Shown: in pieces, positions 1 to 5,417 of the stretch
Numbering within the stretch: the stretch's first letter is position 1
Layout: each line of letters begins with the position of its first letter
DNA from: an uncultured Bacteroidota bacterium
Lineage (GTDB): Bacteria; Bacteroidota; Bacteroidia; Chitinophagales; Chitinophagaceae
DNA: 8,198 nt
Direction of reading: 5' to 3'
Assembly (NCBI GenBank): GCA_903912405.1
Contig: CAIWHF010000291.1
Span: 1 to 8,198, forward strand
Made by a program: the position numbers and the translations under genes
Notes under the pieces: model-generated
What the model saw: only the letters and a program-made list of their open reading frames with translations
Told to the model about the DNA's origin: nothing
Database searches by the model: none

Positions 1-1428
1 ATCATCTTTCCCATCTTTATCTAAATCGCCAATTGCAGGTGCAGCGCCGTTTAAGTTGAGGGTATCTATGGATAAAAAATTATTATTTATAAGAGTAAAC
101 GATCGATTTCCTGAAGTAGACGTATTTTTAAACAATAATAATCTACTTAGCAAACTGCCACTATTTTGATAAAATCCATCGGAACCAACAATTAAGTCTT
201 TTTTACCATCTCTATCATAATCATAGAAAAAAGGTTTTGAATTAGTACCTAAATCAATCATTTTCTCTGAAAAGAAGCTATCAGAAACATAAATAAAGCT
301 ACTGTTCGTATTAGTTCCAATATTTTTATAATACAAGGTATTTTTATAATTCTGTGTATTATTAGCAAATGGAGCTACTAAAATGTCCTTGGCCCCATTT
401 TGATCGATATCTATATAATAGCAAGCAGGCATTGTATTCATGACTGCAGGCACACCCATACCAGGCCAAGTAGTATCTTGAGCAACAATGCTGTCTCTAT
501 TATGGCTATAATCATATTTGCCATTGATCAGTAATTGTACATCATTATAAGATACATTTCCATTCAAATAATCATAATCACCATCATCATCAATATCTAA
601 AAGACAAATGGTATTGCCAGAATGTAAGGTTGTTTTCGCAAGTGGAATAACATTAAGATCTTTTGGCTTCCCGCCCATTAACCCACACGTTTGGTTTAAC
701 ATTTGGGTTTTTACAAATCCTTGGTAGCTTTTACCCCAGCATTCATCTCGTAGTATAATAGCTATAGAATCATTAGGCATGGCATATTCTATCTGCATAT
801 TTTTATAATAAGCAATAAAGCCTCCAAAAACATCGTAACTAAAAAAATCTAAATCCCCATCAAAATCTATATCTACAAAGCCAGGCAAATCGGCAGGTGA
901 AACATACGCATTAGCATCTAATGTTGGTTGAGAAGGTGTAGGTGTAGGATATCTCAAGTTTTTATAAAAGCTAAAGCATAGTTGATTCTGAGTATTATAA
1001 TATCCTTTAAACGCTGCAATACCTTGAATACCTTTATGAAATAGATCAACAATGCCATCTCTGTTATAATCTATTAATTTTAAGTAATTAACAACTGCAG
1101 GAAAATTAGTAGCATACTTAGGGTCATATTTATAATCAGGTACCGAACTAATACTTTTATTTATAAATGTAATAACTTGAGAGGTTGCATTGTCATATAC
1201 AACCAAATCCTTTTTACCATCATTATTTAAATCAGCGAGATTATATTGCGGATTATTAAACCCGCCACACCATGCCATTGTTTTCAGCACTGATCCTTGA
1301 AAAACAGTGGTAGTAGTATCCATTTGGAAAACCTTACCTTGTTGCTGTGCAAAAAGATTCATGCTGTTTGTTAAAAACAACGTGCCGCATGCAATAATTA
1401 AGAATTTCATTTTAATACGATTGTTCAT
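1..1428 (-). CDS. Secreted VCBS/FG-GAP repeat protein, 3' end beyond the window
   Basis: An open frame of 476 codons runs without a stop to the left edge, so the C-terminus is missing. The first 27 residues form a signal peptide: a hydrophobic core, then 'NLFA' followed by Gln, with likely cleavage after Ala27. The rest carries seven DxDxDGxxD-type calcium loops at residues 66-74, 120-128, 186-194, 278-286, 340-348, 403-411 and 468-476, spaced mostly 54-66 residues apart. This is typical of FG-GAP/VCBS blades, which fold as beta-propellers. Loop 5 has Asn for the third Asp. A Pro/Thr-rich stretch lies at 161-168. ATG at 1428 is 4 nt after the upstream dehydrogenase stop; an in-frame ATG at 1410 would give a shorter, equally good signal peptide. 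In Bacteroidota such proteins are usually exported and often end in a type IX secretion sorting domain, which cannot be checked here. Ligand and function are unknown. Confidence 0.88.
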   Translation of the reverse strand, partial: MNNRIKMKFLIIACGTLFLTNSMNLFAQQQGKVFQMDTTTTVFQGSVLKTMAWCGGFNNPQYNLADLNNDGKKDLVVYDNATSQVITFINKSISSVPDYKYDPKYATNFPAVVNYLKLIDYNRDGIVDLFHKGIQGIAAFKGYYNTQNQLCFSFYKNLRYPTPTPSQPTLDANAYVSPADLPGFVDIDFDGDLDFFSYDVFGGFIAYYKNMQIEYAMPNDSIAIILRDECWGKSYQGFVKTQMLNQTCGLMGGKPKDLNVIPLAKTTLHSGNTICLLDIDDDGDYDYLNGNVSYNDVQLLINGKYDYSHNRDSIVAQDTTWPGMGVPAVMNTMPACYYIDIDQNGAKDILVAPFANNTQNYKNTLYYKNIGTNTNSSFIYVSDSFFSEKMIDLGTNSKPFFYDYDRDGKKDLIVGSDGFYQNSGSLLSRLLLFKNTSTSGNRSFTLINNNFLSIDTLNLNGAAPAIGDLDKDGKDD

Positions 1429-1432
1429 AGTT

Positions 1433-2236
1433 CTATTTTAATGGAGAACCCGGTTCTTTTTTAAAATGATTATAAACCATTTTATCTGCTATAGCAGGTA
1501 ATAATTTATTCAACCAAACCGTAAGTTTACCCAAAGCACCTATAATTAAAACACGCTTACGTTTATGAATCGCTTTATAAATTAGAGCTGCACAAGTTGC
1601 TGCCGACATTAACTTCGATTCTTCCAATGGCGTTTCCCCTTGCACAGAACCATCACCCATACGAGAAACATTTCTAATATTGGAAGCGGTAAAGCCAGGT
1701 GATACCCACATCACATGGGCACCAGAATATAACAGTTCTGTTCGTAAAGATTCTAGAAAGCCTTGCATAGCAAATTTAGAAGCACTATAACCCGATCTGC
1801 CAGGCAAACCACGATAACCTGCAATGGAAGATATACCAACAATAACCCCTTTTTGAGCTTTAATGCTTTCTAAAGCATATTTAGTACAATAAACGGTACC
1901 CCAAAAATTAATATTCATTAATTCTTCAAGTACTTTAATGTCAGTATCTTCTAATAGAGAACGCATACTAATTCCAGCATTATTTATTAAGACATCTATG
2001 TAACCCCATTTCGTTTTTATGGCTTCAATAAATTGCTTACAAGCAATTTCTTTACTTACATCTACAGACATTACCATCAATTGCCCTGCATCTATAAAAT
2101 GCGAATAGGTATGCAATAACGCCGAACAATTTCTGGCACAAACGGCTACAAAAACGCCCTCATCTAAAGCTTGTAATGCTAAAGCCAACCCTATACCCGA
2201 AGAGGCGCCTGTGATAACAACAACCTTGTTTCTCAA
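1433..2236 (-). CDS. Short-chain dehydrogenase/reductase (classical SDR)
   Basis: This 267-residue protein is a normal-length classical SDR, a cytosolic NAD(P)-dependent oxidoreductase. Visible motifs are the TGxxxGIG nucleotide-binding loop at residues 9-16, NNAG at 85-88, the Asn region at 108-110, catalytic Ser137, and YxxxK with Tyr150 and Lys154. A PG pair at 180-181 follows, as usual after the active site. The 35-residue tail is basic and hydrophobic (about 225-260), as in SDRs that sit on membranes or handle lipophilic substrates, but the substrate cannot be named. The start is TTG at 2236. The frame has a stop 8 codons upstream and no ATG before the Rossmann motif, and TTG puts the glycine loop at the usual distance from the N-terminus. 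The gene is transcribed away from purE and is followed after 4 nt by the secreted VCBS protein gene, with which it is probably co-transcribed. Confidence 0.93.
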   Translation of the reverse strand: MRNKVVVITGASSGIGLALALQALDEGVFVAVCARNCSALLHTYSHFIDAGQLMVMSVDVSKEIACKQFIEAIKTKWGYIDVLINNAGISMRSLLEDTDIKVLEELMNINFWGTVYCTKYALESIKAQKGVIVGISSIAGYRGLPGRSGYSASKFAMQGFLESLRTELLYSGAHVMWVSPGFTASNIRNVSRMGDGSVQGETPLEESKLMSAATCAALIYKAIHKRKRVLIIGALGKLTVWLNKLLPAIADKMVYNHFKKEPGSPLK

Positions 2237-2252
2237 TGTGAATAAATTTTTA

Positions 2253-2260
2253 TAAAGTTA
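2253..2260 (-). promoter_or_regulatory. Possible -7 box for the dehydrogenase operon
   Basis: On the minus strand this reads TAACTTTA, seven of eight matches to the Bacteroidota -7 consensus TAnnTTTG, 16 nt before the TTG start of the dehydrogenase gene. No good TTG element is found at the expected distance upstream, and the region is very AT-rich, so chance matches are likely. Some promoter must lie in the divergent 93-bp interval (2237-2329). Confidence 0.22.
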
Positions 2261-2282
2261 ATGATTAATTTATACTTTAAAA

Positions 2283-2313
2283 TTGTTTAATAACAATTAG
2301 TACTCTAAATTTA
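2283..2313 (+). promoter_or_regulatory. Probable purE-phoH promoter
   Basis: TTG at 2283-2285 is followed after 20 nt by TAAATTTA at 2306-2313. This fits the Bacteroidota arrangement of a TTG (-33) and TAnnTTTG (-7) element about 19-21 nt apart, with only the final G missing. Transcription would start near 2317-2320, leaving a leader of roughly 10-13 nt before the purE ATG. Confidence 0.4.
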
Positions 2314-2331
2314 CCATAAAATAAGGTAAAT
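2309..2331 (+). repeat. 7-bp inverted repeat over the purE ribosome-binding site and start
   Basis: ATTTACC (2309-2315) and GGTAAAT (2325-2331) are perfect inverted copies separated by 9 nt. The right arm includes the GG of the only Shine-Dalgarno-like sequence (AAGG, 2323-2326) and the first two bases of the purE ATG. The left arm overlaps the end of the candidate -7 box. It could be a protein operator or a weak hairpin masking the start. No regulator can be named. Confidence 0.4.
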
Positions 2332-2785
2332 GAAAGTATTAATAATTATGGGGTCTGAAAGTGATAAGCCCATTATGAATGAAAGTCAACTATGGTTGAA
2401 TTGGTTTGGAATAGAAAGCGAATTAGTAGTAGCCTCTGCTCATAGAAATCCAGATTTGGTAAGAGAATTAATGGTCAATGCAAATTCTAATGGATTTGGT
2501 GCTGTTATTGCAGCAGCTGGAATGGCAGCAGCATTACCTGGTGTGTGTGCGGCATACACTTCCCTACCCGTTTTTGGCGTTCCTTTAGATGGTGGCTTAC
2601 CAGGTGGTATCGATGCATTATATAGCATTGTACAAATGCCAGCAGGCTTGCCAGTAGGTACTTTAGCAGTGGGAAAAGCAGGCGCAAGAAATGCGGCCGT
2701 TTTATGTGCGCGCGTATTTGCTTTGAGCAATACTTCTATTGCAGCAAAAGTAGAAGCCTTTAAAAAACAAGGATATAAAATTTAA
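2330..2785 (+). CDS. purE: N5-carboxyaminoimidazole ribonucleotide mutase PurE
   Basis: PurE converts N5-CAIR to CAIR in de novo purine synthesis, in the cytosol, as a homo-octamer. The 151-residue length is close to the usual 160. Visible motifs are the phosphate-binding GSESD loop at 8-12, SAHR at 36-39 with the catalytic His38, the glycine/alanine loop at 61-71, GVP at 83-85, and the very typical segment from Asp95 through VQMP (101-104) to GARNAA near 118-123. Within the 61-71 loop, Ala68 occupies the position that is His in the AAHLPG motif of E. coli PurE. I believe this AAALPG variant recurs in Bacteroidota, but cannot check that here. The start is ATG with a weak AAGG 3 nt before it. 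No purK lies next to it, so the N5-CAIR synthase must be encoded elsewhere. The PhoH gene follows after 18 nt in the same operon. Confidence 0.95.
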   Translation: MKVLIIMGSESDKPIMNESQLWLNWFGIESELVVASAHRNPDLVRELMVNANSNGFGAVIAAAGMAAALPGVCAAYTSLPVFGVPLDGGLPGGIDALYSIVQMPAGLPVGTLAVGKAGARNAAVLCARVFALSNTSIAAKVEAFKKQGYKI

Positions 2786-2803
2786 TTATTAAATCGTTTT
2801 CAT

Positions 2804-3820
2804 TTGACTGAAATAATTCTGAATGTAGAGCATATTAACCCATTAGAGTTTTTTGGGATTAATAATTCAAAATTTGAAATTTTGAAAAAGCAATTTCCTT
2901 TGCTTAAAATTCTATCTAGGGGCTCACAAATAAAGCTTTCTGGACAAGCAGAACAAGTAAATAGTGTTGCTACAAAATTACAATTAATCATTAGCTACCT
3001 TGAAAAAAATGGACATATTTCTGATGCTTATTTTAGTAGGATTATAGGCGAAGACGATTTAATGGAAGATCAAGCAGAACCCATTAATAATGATGTTTTA
3101 GTATTTGGACCCAATGGCAAAACGATTCGTGCCAAAACCGCTAATCAAAAATTAATGGTGCAATCGATAGATAAGAATGATATTCTTTTTGCTATTGGTC
3201 CAGCTGGTTCGGGTAAAACCTATACCGCTGTTGCGCTTGCAGTAAGAGCATTAAAAAATAAAAGTATTAAGAAAATAATTCTTACTAGACCAGCTGTAGA
3301 AGCAGGAGAAAGCTTAGGTTTCTTACCAGGCGATTTAAAAGAAAAAATTGATCCTTATTTAAGACCGCTATATGATGCCTTAGATGATATGATACCATCG
3401 GACAAACTCAATTATTTTATGCAAAATAGAATCATTGAAATTGCGCCTTTGGCTTATATGCGCGGCAGAACGCTTGATCATTCTTTTATTATTTTGGATG
3501 AAGCGCAAAACACAACTGATCTACAATTGAAAATGTTCTTAACGCGGATCGGCGCCAACGCTAAAGCCATCATTACTGGTGATATAACACAAGTAGATTT
3601 ACCAAAAAATCAAAAATCTGGTTTGTTGAAATCTACTCGTATTCTAAAGAATATCGAGGGTATTGCTCATATCGAATTAGATGAGCAAGATGTGGTTCGT
3701 CACCGTTTGGTGAAGAAAATCATTAAAGCTTACGAAAAAGAACAAGAGTTTGAAGATCAACGAGAAGCAGAACGCATACAAAAAAGAGCCAACTTCAAAA
3801 GGGAAGATACAAATGAATAA
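2804..3820 (+). CDS. phoH: PhoH family ATPase
   Basis: This 338-residue protein is a full-length PhoH-family P-loop ATPase, a superfamily-1-like NTPase linked to RNA handling and ribosome-related stress functions; the exact role in this phylum is not established. The N-terminal ~100 residues form the small nucleic-acid-binding-like domain of long PhoH proteins. The ATPase domain has Walker A GPAGSGKT at 132-139, the family motif TRPAVEAGE at 161-169 followed by GFLPGD, Walker B with LDEAQ at 231-235, and TGD at 258-260. The C-terminal ~30 residues are highly charged and probably helical. The start is TTG at 2804: the frame is closed by the purE stop just upstream, there is no ATG before the conserved PLEFFG segment, and no Shine-Dalgarno is visible. 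The 18-nt gap to purE indicates co-transcription. The stop codon is directly followed by a terminator. Confidence 0.93.
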   Translation: MTEIILNVEHINPLEFFGINNSKFEILKKQFPLLKILSRGSQIKLSGQAEQVNSVATKLQLIISYLEKNGHISDAYFSRIIGEDDLMEDQAEPINNDVLVFGPNGKTIRAKTANQKLMVQSIDKNDILFAIGPAGSGKTYTAVALAVRALKNKSIKKIILTRPAVEAGESLGFLPGDLKEKIDPYLRPLYDALDDMIPSDKLNYFMQNRIIEIAPLAYMRGRTLDHSFIILDEAQNTTDLQLKMFLTRIGANAKAIITGDITQVDLPKNQKSGLLKSTRILKNIEGIAHIELDEQDVVRHRLVKKIIKAYEKEQEFEDQREAERIQKRANFKREDTNE

Positions 3821-3853
3821 AAAAAAGCGCTTGAGATTCAAGCGCTTTTTTTT
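3821..3853. terminator. Bidirectional terminator between phoH and gldA-like genes
   Basis: A perfect 14-bp stem (3821-3834 with 3838-3851) encloses a 3-nt GAT loop. The GC-rich core is AGCGCTTGA. T-runs follow on both strands: eight T on the plus strand (3846-3853) and, read on the minus strand, the A-run at 3819-3826. It can therefore end both convergent transcripts. The plus-strand T-run overlaps the last two bases of the TAA stop (3852-3854) of the gldA-like gene. Confidence 0.9.
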
Positions 3854-4760
3854 ATTTCGTTAGTTTTCTAAAAACACTTTCCAAACTTGAACTAGCCACA
3901 TGCATAGCGGCTATATTAATATCTTCTTGAATGGACCATTGCATAATCTTCTTTCTTAGCATATCAGAATCATTGGTAGTAAATAAATACGTAGTTTCTG
4001 AAACAGCTTGAATTGATTTTTCATTTGTCAAATTTGACAGTTGTTTAATAGTTACAGGCTTTTCAAATACAACCTCTAACGTATTATCAGTATGTAGTTT
4101 TTGTAAGTTAGTAATAGCATCATTCGCTACAATTTTTCCGTTGGCAATAACAATCGCACTACTGCACATAGAGGTCACTTCTTGCATAATATGGGTAGAA
4201 AGCAATACTGTCTTCTCTTTCCCTAAGTTCACAATTAAATCTCTAATTTCTACTAACTGATTTGGATCCAAACCACTAGTAGGCTCATCTAAAATCAATA
4301 CCTCTGGATCATGAATAATGGCTTGTGCCAAACCTACACGTTGTTTATAGCCTTTAGATAAAGCGCCAATTTTCTTATGGCATTCTTTTAATAATCCAGT
4401 TAATGCAATAACTTCTTCAACTTTATCTTTGATTTTATTTTTATCTATTTGATGTAAAGATGCTGCAAATAATAAATATTCACGCACATACATATCAAGA
4501 TAGAGCGGGTTCGATTCTGGCAAATAACCAATTTTTTTTCTAATTTCAATGGGGTTTTCAGCCACATTTATGCCCCCTACTAAGATACTACCTGCAGTAG
4601 GCTCTAAGTAACCGGAAATCATTTTCATAGTAGTTGATTTACCTGCACCATTAGGACCAAGGAAACCCACAATTTCTCCTTTCTTTAATTCAAAAGAAAT
4701 ACCATCAACAGCATGTTGTGTGCCATAAATCTTAGTTAATTGCGTTACTTGTATTGACAT
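3852..4760 (-). CDS. gldA: GldA-type ABC transporter ATP-binding protein
   Basis: This 302-residue cytoplasmic ATPase powers a membrane ABC transporter. Walker A GPNGAGKS is at 35-42, the signature LSKGYKQ at 134-140, Walker B LILDEP at 155-160 with catalytic Glu159, the D-loop SGLD at 162-165, and the switch His190 in STHIMQE. The Q-loop position reads GYLPE (78-82), with Glu for Gln. Overall wording, notably ESNPLYLDMYVREYL (82-96), and the ~75-residue C-terminal extension resemble GldA of gliding Bacteroidota, where GldA works with the membrane proteins GldF and GldG. Neither partner is present here, and the family also occurs in non-gliding species, so gliding is not implied. The start is ATG at 4760, with a perfect TAnnTTTG box 4 nt upstream. 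The gene is separated from the upstream lipoprotein gene by a strong terminator, and is probably its own transcription unit. Confidence 0.9.
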   Translation of the reverse strand: MSIQVTQLTKIYGTQHAVDGISFELKKGEIVGFLGPNGAGKSTTMKMISGYLEPTAGSILVGGINVAENPIEIRKKIGYLPESNPLYLDMYVREYLLFAASLHQIDKNKIKDKVEEVIALTGLLKECHKKIGALSKGYKQRVGLAQAIIHDPEVLILDEPTSGLDPNQLVEIRDLIVNLGKEKTVLLSTHIMQEVTSMCSSAIVIANGKIVANDAITNLQKLHTDNTLEVVFEKPVTIKQLSNLTNEKSIQAVSETTYLFTTNDSDMLRKKIMQWSIQEDINIAAMHVASSSLESVFRKLTK

Positions 4761-4764
4761 AATT

Positions 4765-4772
4765 CAAAACTA
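4765..4772 (-). promoter_or_regulatory. Candidate -7 promoter box for the gldA-like gene
   Basis: The minus strand reads TAGTTTTG, an exact match to the Bacteroidota TAnnTTTG element, just after the terminator of the upstream gene. It lies only 4 nt before the ATG, so the transcript would start at or almost at the start codon. The -33 region is a T-run rather than a clear TTG, which lowers confidence. Confidence 0.35.
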
Positions 4773-4786
4773 CAATTTTTAATGTT

Positions 4787-4822
4787 AAAAAAAAAGAAGT
4801 CGAGTATTACTACTCGACTTCT
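4787..4822 (-). terminator. Rho-independent terminator of the EGF-like lipoprotein gene
   Basis: A perfect 12-bp stem (4795-4806 with 4811-4822) with a TTAC loop region is followed on the minus strand by a run of nine T (A-run at 4787-4795). It begins 18 nt after the TAA stop of the lipoprotein gene and insulates the gldA-like gene downstream. There is no T-run on the plus-strand side, so it works in one direction. Confidence 0.9.
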
Positions 4823-4840
4823 AATAATTTATAACTAATT

Positions 4841-5341
4841 TTACTTAACTCCTGTAAATCTGAAAGTGCTAGTTCCTAATGGATTATTAATATCAGCAAT
4901 TTCTTCAATGATAGCATTCATTTTAGAACCATCTAAATCTGCATGCGTAACGGTTTTCTTACTACCTACTAATAAATCATCAACAGTGATGTAGGTATCA
5001 TTTGCTTTACCAACAAATACTTTACCTGGTTTTCTTGCAAAAAAATAGGAAACCTCCTGAGGTGGATTAGATACATAAACCGTCATGGTATCTGGCAACT
5101 CAGGAAAAGTACCATTCTTAGAGGTTCCATAATACATGCCAATAAATCTTAAATAAACAGGATGTTCGCACTCTGTTCCTTCATATCCCGATTTGCATCT
5201 ACAAAAACCTTCTGCACATGAGCCTCCATTCTTACATTTTAATAAGGTGCAATAGTCTTTTTCACAAGAAGTATATAATACACTCGATGCAATTCCAATG
5301 AAAAATAAAGCGGGTAATAAAGTATATTTTAGAAGCTTCAT
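4841..5341 (-). CDS. Predicted lipoprotein with an EGF-like domain
   Basis: This 166-residue protein starts with a hydrophobic signal sequence (about 7-24) ending in YTSC; Cys26 is the likely lipidated residue, although Tyr at -3 departs from the strict lipobox. A complete EGF-like module follows: Cys31, 36, 42, 47, 49 and 58, with the CxCxxGY signature at 47-53 and NGG at 38-40. The remaining ~105 residues have alternating hydrophobic and polar residues and no cysteine. They may form a small beta-rich domain, but I recognise no family. EGF modules are uncommon in bacteria but recur in Bacteroidota surface lipoproteins. An outer-membrane or surface location with a binding role is inferred. 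It is flanked by its own candidate promoter and a strong terminator, so it is probably monocistronic. Confidence 0.85.
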   Translation of the reverse strand: MKLLKYTLLPALFFIGIASSVLYTSCEKDYCTLLKCKNGGSCAEGFCRCKSGYEGTECEHPVYLRFIGMYYGTSKNGTFPELPDTMTVYVSNPPQEVSYFFARKPGKVFVGKANDTYITVDDLLVGSKKTVTHADLDGSKMNAIIEEIADINNPLGTSTFRFTGVK

Positions 5342-5368
5342 AGCTTATCTAATTTTAAATTCAGTTTC

Positions 5369-5396
5369 CAAATTACAATAAAAAAGTCAAAAACAA
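5369..5396 (-). promoter_or_regulatory. Candidate promoter for the EGF-like lipoprotein gene
   Basis: On the minus strand, TTG (5396-5394) is followed after 18 nt by TAATTTG (5375-5369), one base short of the TAnnTTTG consensus. This leaves a leader of about 20 nt before the ATG at 5341. The 76-bp gap behind the upstream operon contains no obvious terminator, so read-through from that operon is also possible. Confidence 0.3.
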
Positions 5397-5417
5397 CAAG
5401 TAATCTTCAATTTTTTA

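Noticed and set aside
1408..1428. Using the inner ATG (1410) as the only start of the secreted protein
   Set aside because: Both starts give a working signal peptide; the outer one was kept because of its 4-nt spacing from the upstream stop. The sequence alone does not decide.
2440..2730. Minus-strand open frame of 96 codons inside purE
   Set aside because: It is antisense to a clear purE, has no recognisable domain, and its low-complexity Ala/Pro composition is that of a shadow frame. The same holds for the frame at 2505-2687.
2330..2785. LarB rather than PurE
   Set aside because: The loop 61-71 resembles LarB a little, but the length, the N-terminal GSESD and the SAHR motif are those of PurE.
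2800..2991. Minus-strand open frame at the start of phoH
   Set aside because: It lies antisense to the conserved N-terminal domain of PhoH and shows no signal peptide, motif or ribosome-binding site.
5342..5417. A terminator behind the haem-copper protein gene
   Set aside because: I find only AT-rich sequence without a convincing stem, so the end of the three-gene operon's transcript remains undefined.
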